A stretch of 64,000 bases of DNA, taken from positions 1 through 64,000 of the forward strand of contig CBFDCR010000007.1 in assembly GCA_965603365.1 (NCBI GenBank). The letters run 5' to 3'. This document shows, piece by piece, positions 53,559 through 62,085 of the stretch (position 1 is the first letter of the stretch; the number at the start of each line of letters is the position of its first letter). Below the pieces are notes generated by a model. It was not told the DNA's origin. It searched no databases and saw nothing but the letters and a program-made list of their open reading frames with translations. Source of the DNA: JAHELQ01 sp965603365. Its GTDB lineage: Bacteria > Acidobacteriota > Aminicenantia > UBA2199. The position numbers were made by a program, and so were the translations under genes.

Positions 53559-53655
53559 CCTCCGGTAATCATTTCAAAGCCCTTGTGAGAGATTTTTTAG
53601 CCGTTGGGGGTCGTTTCTTAGCACCTGATGCAATGATTTTTTAGCCGCCACCAAA
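53527..53655 (+). repeat. 21-bp tandem repeat array, about six units
   Basis: The core TTTTTTAGCC or a variant recurs at 53536, 53557, 53578, 53599 and 53620 with exact 21-bp spacing, and once more at 53643 (23 bp). In one plus-strand frame it reads as 7-residue units (DFLASGN, HFKALVR, DFLAVGG, RFLAPDA). Unit sequence is unrelated to the arrays at 5.4 and 32.8 kb, but the period is the same. Confidence 0.75.
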
Positions 53656-53757
53656 CAGGTTAGCGTGGAAAGGGGGAGATTTTTGCTGAATTTTTGTTGG
53701 GGGGGTTGTGTGGAAGGGGGGATTGTGATAAATATAGCTGCATGGAGGACAGATAAA

Positions 53758-54759
53758 ATGAGAAGAGTATTGATCGCCAGCCTGATCGTGATATGTTCAA
53801 TCTATATGTGGGCCGAAAAAGCGGGCCCGGTGGAAGAGATCGAAAATCCGGTACGCATAGTCGTGGATGACAGTCAACTTTATGTAATCGACGGCACCGC
53901 CATAGCCATTTTTTCATTAAAGGATCTCAAAGTATTGAAGAAAATCGGTGAAAAAGATGAGGGTCCGGTGGAATTTACACCTCCCATAAACCTTCATGTC
54001 CAATCCGACGGTTTACTTGTTAACAGCCGGGGAAAAATTTACTGGTTCGCTAAAAATGGAGAATTCAAGAAAGAATTGATGACACCGCCGGGCAGCGGTT
54101 TTTTCCAACCGATCGGCGAGAATTTTTTAGGCCGAGCTGTGGGCAAAAGGGAAGAGCCGGGCCGGGTCGTTTACATCCACGCCTACAGCCTTTACGATGC
54201 CCATTTAAACAAGATTAAGGAACTCTACCGGGCGGAAATCAGCCGCAAACCACAGGAGTTTGATGCCTATCCGGCCACCTTGATGTTCCTGGCATACGAC
54301 AATAGAGTTTTTATTTCCGGAAGACCGGAATTTGTCATCGACGCCTACGATCAAAAGGGCGAGTCCCTGTTTACCATCAAGCGGCCGTACGAGCGATTGA
54401 AGGTCACCGAGGGGGATCAGCGGAGATATTTCGATATCTTAAAACTGAGAGGGGTAAGTGAAAAATTGCTTGAGTATGCCAGGAAAAACGTCCGGTTTGC
54501 CGAATACTTCCCGGCCATCTACAAGTTTTCCGTTGCCGACGGTAAGGTCTACATCATGACATACAGGAAAAAAGATAACAAATCGGAATTTTTCATCTAC
54601 GATACCGGGGGGAAATTGATCAAAGAGGCATTCATCCACCTGGTCGGCAGAAACACGGTCGAGCCCTTTCCCTATACCATCCGGAACAACAAGGTGTATC
54701 AGGTGGTAGAGAACCTAAAAAAAGAAGTATGGGAACTCCAGATCACCCCCCTCGAATAA
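53758..54759 (+). CDS. exported beta-propeller-like protein
   Basis: About 333 residues. A signal peptide (RRVLIASLIVICSIYMWA) precedes a chain of blade-like repeats (VDDSQLYVIDGTAIAIFSL, LNLHVQ-like strands, NRVFISGRPEFVIDAYDQKG, NNKVYQVVENLKKEVW), of the 6-bladed propeller kind also seen at 34.6 kb. No lipobox Cys in the right place. The ATG at 53758 with GGAGG about ten bases upstream is preferred over an upstream ATG in a Gly/Cys-rich stretch. No maturase or transporter gene is adjacent. Probable role in ligand binding or protein contact outside the cytoplasm. Confidence 0.75.
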   Translation: MRRVLIASLIVICSIYMWAEKAGPVEEIENPVRIVVDDSQLYVIDGTAIAIFSLKDLKVLKKIGEKDEGPVEFTPPINLHVQSDGLLVNSRGKIYWFAKNGEFKKELMTPPGSGFFQPIGENFLGRAVGKREEPGRVVYIHAYSLYDAHLNKIKELYRAEISRKPQEFDAYPATLMFLAYDNRVFISGRPEFVIDAYDQKGESLFTIKRPYERLKVTEGDQRRYFDILKLRGVSEKLLEYARKNVRFAEYFPAIYKFSVADGKVYIMTYRKKDNKSEFFIYDTGGKLIKEAFIHLVGRNTVEPFPYTIRNNKVYQVVENLKKEVWELQITPLE

Positions 54760-54784
54760 ATAAAAATTGATCTTATGAGGAACA

Positions 54785-54813
54785 GAGACAAAACGGGCAA
54801 AATATAATATAAT
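54785..54813 (+). promoter_or_regulatory. promoter of the PIN toxin-antitoxin operon
   Basis: GAGACA at 54785-54790, 17-bp spacer, perfect TATAAT at 54808-54813 (a second TATAAT overlaps at 54803-54808). The transcript would start about 75 bases before the antitoxin ATG. Confidence 0.5.
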
Positions 54814-54836
54814 ATTAGAGAGCCGGTGCCTGAGAT

Positions 54837-54855
54837 TTCAGGGTGATGCCCTGAA
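54837..54855. promoter_or_regulatory. perfect 7-bp inverted repeat in the toxin-antitoxin leader
   Basis: TTCAGGG and CCCTGAA around a five-base centre (TGATG), about 25 bp after the -10 box. Its place fits an operator for an autoregulating antitoxin, or a leader hairpin. Confidence 0.45.
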
Positions 54856-54893
54856 GTCTGGGTGCGGGCTTTAGAAGCAGGAGGATTGTTAAA

Positions 54894-55118
54894 ATGGGAC
54901 AATCGGCAAACAAGTTAACAAATTTGCAAATGGAGTTAATCAAACTTTTTAGATATAATTTAAATGATCAGCAATTGACCGAAGTAAAGGATTTACTGGC
55001 AAAATATTTTGCCGAGAGAGCCACCAATGAGATGGATAAAATCTGGGAAGAAAAAGGATTTACCAACAAAACCATGGAGGAATGGTTAAACGAACACAAT
55101 AGAACCGCCACAGGTTAA
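54894..55118 (+). CDS. antitoxin of a PIN-domain toxin-antitoxin pair
   Basis: A 74-residue helical acidic protein: LTNLQMELIKLFRYNLNDQQLTEVKDLLAKYF followed by a C-terminal toxin-binding part ending EEWLNEHNRTATG. The sequence is of a family regularly found before PIN toxins of the COG1569 group (pattern NLQ.ELLKLF...L..YFA..A..EMD..W...G.T...M.EWL.EH). The first 32-residue helix probably dimerises. AGGAGG precedes the ATG. The toxin ATG lies 8 bp after the stop. Confidence 0.82.
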   Translation: MGQSANKLTNLQMELIKLFRYNLNDQQLTEVKDLLAKYFAERATNEMDKIWEEKGFTNKTMEEWLNEHNRTATG

Positions 55119-55126
55119 ACAGTAAG

Positions 55127-55543
55127 ATGAGAATCGTCTTAGACACCAATGTCCTCCTGGTATCGATTCCCAAATCATCACAGTATCGACCTATTTTTGA
55201 TGCCTTAATCGAGAAAAAGTACACATTGATAATTAGTAACGAGATCCTGACGGAATACGAAGAAATTATTGCCCGAAAGGCCAACGACACCGTTTCTCAA
55301 AATATTGTCAAAATGCTGGTCAGCCTCTCAAATGTCGATAAAAGGGAAATTTTTTACCGGTGGAATTTAATCGAGGTTGATGAGGCGGACAATAAATATG
55401 TAGATTATGCGGTTGCAGGAATGGCAGATTATCTGGTATCCAACGACACCCACTTTGATATTTTAAGATCAATAGATTTTCCCGGCGTCCAGGTCATTAA
55501 AGCCAAAAATTTTCTGGAAATTCTACAAGATATCCAGGTATAG
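55127..55543 (+). CDS. PIN-domain toxin (COG1569 type)
   Basis: A 138-residue PIN ribonuclease. The first acidic residue is Asp6 in VLDTNVLL; the conserved Glu is in SNEILTEYEEI; further acids follow in DEADNKYVDYAVAG and SNDTHFD. All four catalytic positions are kept, so it should be active as an endoribonuclease unless held by the antitoxin encoded just upstream. Both genes have lower GC than the surroundings, as is usual for mobile toxin-antitoxin pairs. Confidence 0.88.
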   Translation: MRIVLDTNVLLVSIPKSSQYRPIFDALIEKKYTLIISNEILTEYEEIIARKANDTVSQNIVKMLVSLSNVDKREIFYRWNLIEVDEADNKYVDYAVAGMADYLVSNDTHFDILRSIDFPGVQVIKAKNFLEILQDIQV

Positions 55544-55672
55544 CAATATCAAAATATATCTTATATTATGTTGATCAAAATATTTTTTAACATTTCTTGC
55601 TTGATAGTCTATAAAGAAGCCTTAAAAATATTATTAAATGATATTTAACTAAGGGTGATAACGGAGTGAAAG

Positions 55673-56248
55673 ATGAAAAGTAAATCATTTGAACTAGAAA
55701 AGGTAATTAAAGAAATTGAAAAAATAGAGAAATTCCATAGAACCACAAGGCAGGTCTTCAAACATTTGAAAAAATGTGACCTGGGGAAATCTCAAACAAA
55801 GGGCACACTAAAATTTCTAACTAATAGACCCAACATAATTTTAGGGTTTACAAGGCCCATCGATGATACAACTCTTGATGAAATGAACAATATTGCCCAT
55901 TTTTTAAATCAAAATATTGTAATAAGGTTATATGCATTAATGAACTATTACGGGTGTTTGGGCGAGGACAAAAAAATTGATAGAAAAATAAAAGGATGGG
56001 AAGAACTTGATATACTAAGAAGGTTGAGGAATCGTTTTGCACATAGCTCCGGTAGGTACAATCCCCAAGATACAGATGATAAAAAATTATTTGAAAGCGT
56101 AGTCAGTCATTTTAAATTAGAAAGAAATGAATATGACTCAAATGAATTCCCTTTACCTTCAACTAAAGTAATACTGGAAATATTTAAGGGATGCAAAGCC
56201 TATTTTAGAGAATTTAAAGAAAAGGAACAAAAATCTAATAATAAATAG
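55673..56248 (+). CDS. HEPN-like protein, possible ribonuclease
   Basis: A 191-residue, helical, AT-rich gene product. Near the middle it contains RLRNRFAHSSGRY, an RX4H motif (Arg119, His124) in the setting used by HEPN ribonucleases (helix, R-N-x-x-A/x-H, then a turn). The N-terminus is a charged coiled coil, the C-terminus a Lys-rich helix. GGAG six bases before the ATG supports the start. No nucleotidyltransferase partner is adjacent; the nearest conflict gene is the PIN pair 130 bp upstream. It might be an orphan toxin or part of a three-gene island. Confidence 0.65.
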   Translation: MKSKSFELEKVIKEIEKIEKFHRTTRQVFKHLKKCDLGKSQTKGTLKFLTNRPNIILGFTRPIDDTTLDEMNNIAHFLNQNIVIRLYALMNYYGCLGEDKKIDRKIKGWEELDILRRLRNRFAHSSGRYNPQDTDDKKLFESVVSHFKLERNEYDSNEFPLPSTKVILEIFKGCKAYFREFKEKEQKSNNK

Positions 56249-56286
56249 CTAAAGCAACCGGTAATATTAGTCAATTTCCAAGATTA

Positions 56287-57534
56287 CTATTTTAAGCGGT
56301 TGAGGTGGTGGGCGGTGCGGCGGGCGGATTGGATGTCGTCGCTCATGGAGGTGTAGTTCCAGGCACCGTAGCGGCCGATGGAGTAGATGCCGTAGCGCCG
56401 CAACTGTTCCAGCAGGGGAGGCACGATTTTTTGCCAGTTGTGATCGAAGATCACGTAGGAGATGGGGATCAGGCGGACATCGTAATAGACAATCTCCTCT
56501 TCGGTCTCGATAAGTTTCAACGCCTTCAAGGTAAAGACGATGTCGGCGCGGCACGCATCTTTAGATATGCTGTGCGGCCCCATCAGGCCCCGCTCCAGGT
56601 AACACACCGGCACCTTCTGGCCCGGGTAAAAACCGACCCGGTAAAAGGGAAATCGTTTTTCCGGCAGGTACAGCCAGTGAAAGCGCCGCCGCCTTCGTTT
56701 CAACACCACATTGCAAACCAGGGTAGAGGTGTGCCGCAAATGCCGGGGGGCGGGCAAGCGGTCAGCCGGTGTTACGACCTTCAGCAAGCTCTTTAAGGGC
56801 ATGGTGTTGATCACATATTCATAGGGAATCGTCCGCCCGGATGTTCTTAATGTTTTCTTTAAAAGATCAATTTCCACTACCTCTTCGGAGAGCGATATCT
56901 TCGGCTGCACCGGCCGGGCAAAGGCGTGAAAAAATTTCCTCAGCCCCCCTTCAGGATAGTAGAAAACCGGGTTGTAACCGGCCTCAAAAAATCTCTTGCC
57001 CCCGACTCCGGCTAGAACCGTCTTTTTATCCGGCACCGGGATGCTGCCTTTGTCCATGTGGGCAGCCATCTGCCGCAAATCACAACTGTAGTACTTGTGT
57101 AAAAAGGGCTCGAAAAAGAGCCTGAAAAGGTGGGGGCCGAAGTTGCGCTCCAGGTACGCATACAGATTTTCCGCTTTCCCGGCCCTGGGCGGTAAGATTT
57201 CATCGAGTATCGTTTGCCGCAGTCTGGCCGGCAAAAAGGAGAGGTGAAACTGGATGGGAAAAGGGATGAAACGGTCGAGCACAAAGACCTTGCTGCTGCG
57301 CCGGTACTCTCGGAGAGGGTGAAGTGCTTGCAGGTAAGCCTTGATCTGCTCTTTATCCTTGAAATGGAAATAATGGCCGCCGTAATCGAACCGGTAGCCG
57401 CCGGAGGGGTACTGGGTGGAGAGACCGCCGATTACCCTCTCTTTCTCTAAGATGATAAACTCCTTTGTCAGATCCCTGGCCGCACCGATGCCGGAAATAC
57501 CGGCTCCGATGATGACGATGGGGGGAGGGGACAT
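56287..57534 (-). CDS. FAD-dependent amine-oxidase/UDP-galactopyranose-mutase-like protein
   Basis: About 415 residues. It starts with a Rossmann dinucleotide motif (IVIIGAGISGIGAARDL), followed by EKERVIGGLSTQYPSGGYRFDYGGHYFHF, the flavin-contacting stretch of protoporphyrinogen-oxidase/UGM-like proteins (shown split: EKERVIGGLSTQ and YRFDYGGHYFHF). The C-terminal end is IYSIGRYGAWNYTSM, again typical. ATG 57534 is 15 bp inside/after the upstream gene's end and chosen by the Rossmann position; the ORF further upstream is antisense-like. It is the last gene in a four-gene glycolipid-type operon and may modify a lipid-linked sugar. Confidence 0.83.
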   Translation of the reverse strand: MSPPPIVIIGAGISGIGAARDLTKEFIILEKERVIGGLSTQYPSGGYRFDYGGHYFHFKDKEQIKAYLQALHPLREYRRSSKVFVLDRFIPFPIQFHLSFLPARLRQTILDEILPPRAGKAENLYAYLERNFGPHLFRLFFEPFLHKYYSCDLRQMAAHMDKGSIPVPDKKTVLAGVGGKRFFEAGYNPVFYYPEGGLRKFFHAFARPVQPKISLSEEVVEIDLLKKTLRTSGRTIPYEYVINTMPLKSLLKVVTPADRLPAPRHLRHTSTLVCNVVLKRRRRRFHWLYLPEKRFPFYRVGFYPGQKVPVCYLERGLMGPHSISKDACRADIVFTLKALKLIETEEEIVYYDVRLIPISYVIFDHNWQKIVPPLLEQLRRYGIYSIGRYGAWNYTSMSDDIQSARRTAHHLNRLK

Positions 57535-57548
57535 CAGCCAATCACCCT

Positions 57549-58550
57549 TCACTCCATTTTTTCCCTGGCCAGCCACAGGCCGAAGGAGAGAAAGAAGAGG
57601 AAAATAACGACGGCCGAGACGATCGATACCAGGGGGGCGGCGAAGAAATTGAATATGACGATGGCGGACAGCGCCAACTGGATCATGAAGATGATGCAAA
57701 CGGTCTTAGCGACGGACAAATTAAATTTTTTCTTTAATCTCAGGGCAAAATGATCGGGGCTGCCGAAGAAGGGGGATCTGCCGTGCAGCAGCCTTAAGAT
57801 GATGACATAGGCGGTGTCAAAGATGGGAATGGCCAGAATAAACAGGCCGGAAAGGAAGGCAAGATCGTTATATTGGGTGTAATCGCCCATGATGGCAAAG
57901 GAGCCGAATACCAGGCCCAAAAACATGCTGCCCGAATCCCCCAGATAAATTTCCGCCTGCTCCCAGTTGAATTTCAAAAAACCCATCAGCGCGGCGGCCA
58001 TGCTAAGGGTGAGGATGGAGATGAGAAAATTCTGGTTGTAGAGGGAGATGACGAAGATCGTCAGGGCAGCCAGCAGACCCACGGAAGCGGCAAAACCGTC
58101 CAGGATATCGATGATGTTAAAGGCATTGATAATGGAGACGATCCAGATGAAGGAGAGGACGATATCCAGCCAATCCGGAAAAAAAACGAGATCGATGTGG
58201 ATGCCGCTTTTGATTAAGATGTAGGTGCTGATGATCTGAAACAAAAACTTGATGCCCGGTGTCATGGCCTTGAGATCGTCGAAGAGGCCGACGATCAACA
58301 GGATGGAACCGGCAAACAGGATCCCCAGTATTTGCCGGTCAAAATTCCACAACAGGCTGACCGGTGAAATGAAGGCAAAATAGATCACCACCCCCCCCAT
58401 GTAGGGCACCGGTTTGCGGTGCCGCTTCAGGATGCCGTCCGGGTAGTCCAGGATGTTGTAGCGGTTGGCCGCTCGCTGGGCCAGGGGGGTTCCGTAGAGA
58501 GTCAACGCCAGGGAGAGGAGGAAGGTAAGAATCAGTATGACTTCACTCAT
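57549..58550 (-). CDS. WecA/MraY-type polyprenyl-phosphate sugar-1-phosphate transferase
   Basis: A 333-residue polytopic enzyme (ten or eleven helices). Family motifs: YMGGVVIYF near residue 50, GLFDDLKAMTPGIKF with the catalytic/Mg-binding DD, NAFNIIDILDG, and YLGDSGSMFLG; the HFALRL loop near the end is the His loop. It moves a sugar-1-phosphate from a UDP-sugar to undecaprenyl phosphate, the first step of many glycan pathways. Its gene overlaps the upstream GT2 by 4 bp and the downstream FAD gene follows within a few bases, so the operon is tight. The DHPH-like loop is DHFALRL, closer to WecA than to MraY. Confidence 0.9.
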   Translation of the reverse strand: MSEVILILTFLLSLALTLYGTPLAQRAANRYNILDYPDGILKRHRKPVPYMGGVVIYFAFISPVSLLWNFDRQILGILFAGSILLIVGLFDDLKAMTPGIKFLFQIISTYILIKSGIHIDLVFFPDWLDIVLSFIWIVSIINAFNIIDILDGFAASVGLLAALTIFVISLYNQNFLISILTLSMAAALMGFLKFNWEQAEIYLGDSGSMFLGLVFGSFAIMGDYTQYNDLAFLSGLFILAIPIFDTAYVIILRLLHGRSPFFGSPDHFALRLKKKFNLSVAKTVCIIFMIQLALSAIVIFNFFAAPLVSIVSAVVIFLFFLSFGLWLAREKME

Positions 58551-59494
58551 TTGGCCTCTCTTTGTTTCAATTTCTCTTTGATCATCTTTCTTTTCCGGAA
58601 ACCGTTTTTAAAATACCGACCGGAGCGAAACAGTCTTATTATATTTTTCGGGGCACTGATTGTCAACACCGACACCCAGATTATATCTTTCAGGAAAGCG
58701 AAGGGGACAGTCCACCAGAAGTCCCGGAATCTGAAGTTTTTGATCAAGGTCAGGTACCGGTTCTTGACCAGATGGTATTTGATGTCGGTACTCCTGCTCA
58801 ACGACAGGGAAAACCGGGAAAAAAAGTTGCGTTTCAGGGTGGCACTTCGGTAATGATAGACGATGGCCCCGGGATAAAAGTAGGTCTTGAACCCGTAGAG
58901 TTGAGCCCTCCAGCCGATATCCAGATCCTCCCAGAAGGCAAAAAAGTCTTCATCGTAATATTCGCCGTCCAGTTCCAGTTCCTCTAAGGACCGGCGGCGA
59001 AACACGGTGGCAGCACCGCATACGGAAAATACCGGCCCCTCCCCGGGATTCACCCGGCTGAGGCTCCGGTTGTAGCCGATTTCCAGCGGATACAAGGACC
59101 GGGACAGGGCCTGGCCGGCGGAATCCACGGTTTGCCGGTCGAATCTTAAAATGAGGGGGGAGAGGAGGGTGATGTCCGGGTCTTCTGCGAATTTTTCGAT
59201 GACCAGAGCGTTGAAATCTGGCGCCAGTATAATATCGGCATTGGCCACCAGTATTAGATCCGCCGTGCATTCTTTGATGCCCCGGTTGGCACCGCCGGCA
59301 TAACCGCAGTTTTCATGTAGAGCGATGACCCGGACCTGGGGAAAACCGGCAATTATTCCCAGCGACCGGTCTTGGGAACGGTTATCCACCACCACGATCT
59401 CTTTAAATCTTTTCGTCTGCTTGACGACAGAATTTAAGTTTTCCCATAAAAACCCTTCGGAATTGTAACTCACAATAACGACCGATATATCCAC
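58547..59494 (-). CDS. GT2 family glycosyltransferase (rhamnosyltransferase-like)
   Basis: A 315-residue GT-A enzyme. Begins SVVIVSYNSEGFLWENLNSV, with VVDNRSQDRSL and the DxD-like LILVANADIILAP, then YDEDFFAFWEDLDIGWRA (the ED acid/base region typical of WbbL-like enzymes). Hydrophobic segments near the C-terminus may dock it to the membrane. It should add a sugar to the lipid-linked acceptor made by the WecA-like protein, whose gene overlaps its end. Specificity cannot be read. Confidence 0.9.
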   Translation of the reverse strand: MDISVVIVSYNSEGFLWENLNSVVKQTKRFKEIVVVDNRSQDRSLGIIAGFPQVRVIALHENCGYAGGANRGIKECTADLILVANADIILAPDFNALVIEKFAEDPDITLLSPLILRFDRQTVDSAGQALSRSLYPLEIGYNRSLSRVNPGEGPVFSVCGAATVFRRRSLEELELDGEYYDEDFFAFWEDLDIGWRAQLYGFKTYFYPGAIVYHYRSATLKRNFFSRFSLSLSRSTDIKYHLVKNRYLTLIKNFRFRDFWWTVPFAFLKDIIWVSVLTISAPKNIIRLFRSGRYFKNGFRKRKMIKEKLKQREAK

Positions 59495-59550
59495 CTCGGT
59501 TTTCCGTCCTTTACCTGGCCTATGCTTAAATTTTAAAATTTATTTTATTT

Positions 59551-60732
59551 CTAAATGACGCCGATGGCTTTGCCGCCCTGGCGAAATCCTTCCAGAATAA
59601 ACTCCAGATCTTCATCGGTGTGGGTAGCGGTAAAGGAGGTTCGGATGAGTGAATCTTCCGGCGGCACCGCCGGGGCGATGACCGGGTTGGTAAAGATGCC
59701 GAACTCCCGCAGAAAATGCCACAGCCGGAAGGTATTGGCTTCGTCGTGGATAAATACGGGGATAATCGGGGTCTCGGTATTACCGGTATGGTAACCCATG
59801 GCCGTTAATTCTTTATTCATAATCCGGGTAATTTCCCACAGCCGCTCCCTTCGCCAGGGCTCGGCTTCGATGATTTCCAGAGCCTTGTGGGCTGCGCCCA
59901 GGGCTGCCGGGGTAATGGAGGCGGAAAAGATAAGGGACCGGGCCGTGTGTTTGATATATTGAATGACCTTACTCTCACCCACCACGAAGCCCCCCAGGGA
60001 GGCAAAAGCCTTGGAGAAGGTGGTCATGACCAGGTCGACGTCTTCTTCCACCCCGAAGTGTTCGGCCGTGCCCCGGCCATTTTTACCCAGAATGCCGACA
60101 CTGTGGGCATCGTCGACCATCAAGCGGGTTTTGTACTGTTTGGCCAATTTCGCTATCTCCGGCAGGTTGGACAGGTCGCCCTCCATGCTGAAGACACCAT
60201 CCACCACGATCATCTTACCTTTATCCTCCGGTGTTCGCTCCAGTTTGGCCTTCAAATCATCCATATCGTTGTGTTTGAACTTGACCACGCCGGCATAGGA
60301 TAAACGAATGGCATCCATGATGGAAGCATGGACCAGGCGGTCCACAAATATGACATCATTTCTACCGGCAATGGCACTGATTACCCCCAGATTGGTTTGA
60401 AAACCGGTGGAGAATGTCAGGGCCTCTTCTCTGCCCATAAATTCAGCCAGCCTCTTTTCCAGGTCCACGTGCAAAGAGTAAGTCCCGTTTAAAAATCGCG
60501 AGCCGCAGGTCGATGACCCGTATTTGTTGACCTCTTCGATAACAGCCTCTTTGATCACGCCATTGTCGAATAGGCCGAGATAGTTGTTGGAACCCACCAT
60601 TAAAATCTTCTTACCATTCACCCATACCCAGTTCCCCTCTACTTTCTGGATTTCAGTAAAATATGGATAGAGGCCAGCCTCTTTGGCCTCTTCGACCCTT
60701 GAATAATCGTAACACTTTTTAAAAACATCCAT
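59551..60732 (-). CDS. PLP-dependent alpha-oxoamine synthase (serine palmitoyltransferase/KBL/AONS-like)
   Basis: A 393-residue fold-type I enzyme. Strong family motifs: SNNYLGL near residue 47, CGSRFLNGT, SFHE-like HASIMDAI, DDAHSVGILG and the PLP lysine in TTFSKAFASLGG. The GSNNYLGL...GSRFLNGT pattern is nearer to serine palmitoyltransferase and its bacterial relatives than to BioF. It joins an amino acid with an acyl-CoA (or ACP) thioester. Position at the head of an operon with a polyprenyl transferase and a glycosyltransferase hints at a lipid head group or sphingoid-like base, but KBL/AONS activity is also possible. Confidence 0.9.
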   Translation of the reverse strand: MDVFKKCYDYSRVEEAKEAGLYPYFTEIQKVEGNWVWVNGKKILMVGSNNYLGLFDNGVIKEAVIEEVNKYGSSTCGSRFLNGTYSLHVDLEKRLAEFMGREEALTFSTGFQTNLGVISAIAGRNDVIFVDRLVHASIMDAIRLSYAGVVKFKHNDMDDLKAKLERTPEDKGKMIVVDGVFSMEGDLSNLPEIAKLAKQYKTRLMVDDAHSVGILGKNGRGTAEHFGVEEDVDLVMTTFSKAFASLGGFVVGESKVIQYIKHTARSLIFSASITPAALGAAHKALEIIEAEPWRRERLWEITRIMNKELTAMGYHTGNTETPIIPVFIHDEANTFRLWHFLREFGIFTNPVIAPAVPPEDSLIRTSFTATHTDEDLEFILEGFRQGGKAIGVI

Positions 60733-60813
60733 TATTCACTCTCCATTGATGCATGCCCTCGCATGCCTTCGTTATTGATGTCGGTTCGAGATATGATACG
60801 ATAGGCTTTGTAT

Positions 60814-60903
60814 ATGAATGCGGGGCATTTCTTCATTGTATTTTTTATTAGCTTAATAATAGCGACAGCAATATTGCTCATGAGTAAAAAAAATTTCCGG
60901 TGA
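60814..60903 (+). CDS. possible 29-residue membrane peptide
   Basis: A short frame, one membrane helix (FFIVFFISLIIATAILLM) followed by a basic tail (SKKNFR), the usual look of small bacterial membrane peptides. No convincing ribosome site. It lies in the 182-bp gap between the alpha-oxoamine synthase and a secreted protein, on the opposite strand to both. Chance cannot be excluded. Confidence 0.25.
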   Translation: MNAGHFFIVFFISLIIATAILLMSKKNFR

Positions 60904-60914
60904 AGCGGCAGACA

Positions 60915-61391
60915 TTATTTTTTCTTAATGTTGGAATTCCGACTGGCTCTAAACTGCGCAATGAATTTCTGATAGGTTTTGAGTGACCAGTTGTCTTTGA
61001 AAACGGCAGTAAATATAACTTCACCACTGATTTTGTGTTTGCCGATTAGAGAATTTTCTTTGAGTTTAAAGGGAATTTCAATCTCCTTTTCCAGGTCGAG
61101 AAGAATGACTTCCCTTTCCTGTATGGTTTGAAAATCCATTTCCGAGGCCGTGAAGAAAATTTTGGAAAAGGTCAGGCTATTGTTATCATCCAACTTGATG
61201 ATGAATTCAGGATGAGAAGATATTTTGATGCCGTCTTTGGGGGTGATCTTGATCTTCAGCGTTCCCTCTTCTCCCTGGCGGACTCTTTCGGGAACCACAT
61301 TGGCGGCGATTTTTAGATAATCCTCCTGGGAAGGATCCGACGTAAAGAAAAATATCGGGAGTAGGATTAGGAAAAAAATTATTTTTTTCAT
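60915..61391 (-). CDS. small secreted protein with DsbD-alpha-like domain
   Basis: About 158 residues with a signal peptide (KKIIFFLILLPIFFFTS). The mature part has LKIKITPKDGIKISSHPEFIIKLDD and later IEIPFKLKENSLIGKH, which resemble the N-terminal immunoglobulin-like domain of DsbD (PF11412), but there is no Cys pair. It may bind a partner or act as a stand-alone relic of that domain. AGAGG three bases from the ATG at 61391 is weak. The longer frame adds an unlikely N-terminus. A zinc-finger gene is divergent from it. Confidence 0.6.
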   Translation of the reverse strand: MKKIIFFLILLPIFFFTSDPSQEDYLKIAANVVPERVRQGEEGTLKIKITPKDGIKISSHPEFIIKLDDNNSLTFSKIFFTASEMDFQTIQEREVILLDLEKEIEIPFKLKENSLIGKHKISGEVIFTAVFKDNWSLKTYQKFIAQFRASRNSNIKKK

Positions 61392-61531
61392 TTGCCTCTT
61401 TATACTATATTTAAACCCTAAAGTCAAGATCCTTTTATAAACCATCTATAAAACAAAATCCTCCCCAAAATAATCCCCACCGTTTGCTTTTCTTTGGTCT
61501 TTGTGATAAGAATAAGGGGAGAGGAGACGAC

Positions 61532-61957
61532 ATGAGTGCAGATAAAGCAAGGTTTGTATGCCCCAGGTGCCAGAAAGAGACATTGAGCCAATTTAATACC
61601 TCCGAGGGTGTGGTGGTGGATTTTTGTGAAGAGTGTCACGGTATTTGGTTTGATAAAGATGAATTGGCCCGCTATATTGAACTATCCACCGATATTCCCG
61701 AACTGGAGGAGATGCAAAAAGGTGCCCGAAAAACCGATCTCTATTGTCCCAAATGTGATGGGTTTTTAGAGGAACTTCCATTTTCATCCAAAACCGCCAT
61801 ATTGATCGACCGCTGCCAGCAGTGTGAAGGCATCTTTTTTGATGCCGGGGAACTAATGAAGGCGGAAAAGGCGTCGGCAGATCTGGAAGAATGGGAAGAC
61901 CGTCTGAAGACCGTGGTTAAGACATTTACCGAGGAGGGGTACAAGATCATTAAATAG
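61532..61957 (+). CDS. zf-TFIIB-type double zinc-finger protein
   Basis: A 141-residue protein with two zinc fingers of the TFIIB-like type (PF13453): CPRCQ with CEECHGIWFDKDEL, and CPKCDGFL with CQQCEGIFFDAGEL. The [C..C...GIW/FFD..EL] signature is diagnostic. Such proteins are widespread and of unknown role, often linked to membrane or stress functions. GAGGAG before the ATG at 61532 fixes the start over an earlier frame extension. No operon partner is evident. Confidence 0.85.
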   Translation: MSADKARFVCPRCQKETLSQFNTSEGVVVDFCEECHGIWFDKDELARYIELSTDIPELEEMQKGARKTDLYCPKCDGFLEELPFSSKTAILIDRCQQCEGIFFDAGELMKAEKASADLEEWEDRLKTVVKTFTEEGYKIIK

Positions 61958-62047
61958 TACCCTGTCCCATAAGTTTTGCCCTCCATGGCGGTAAAGGTTA
62001 ATGCCAGGAGCCGAAAATGTAAAAAACAGATGTTTATCTATGAAAAG

Positions 62048-62077
62048 CTTGACAAATGAAAATATAATATGTTATAT
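62048..62077 (+). promoter_or_regulatory. promoter with leaderless spacing before the HTH fragment
   Basis: Perfect TTGACA at 62048-62053, 18-bp spacer, TATATT at 62072-62077; the ATG is at 62086, so the leader would be a few bases at most. Confidence 0.45.
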
Positions 62078-62085
62078 TTACATCG

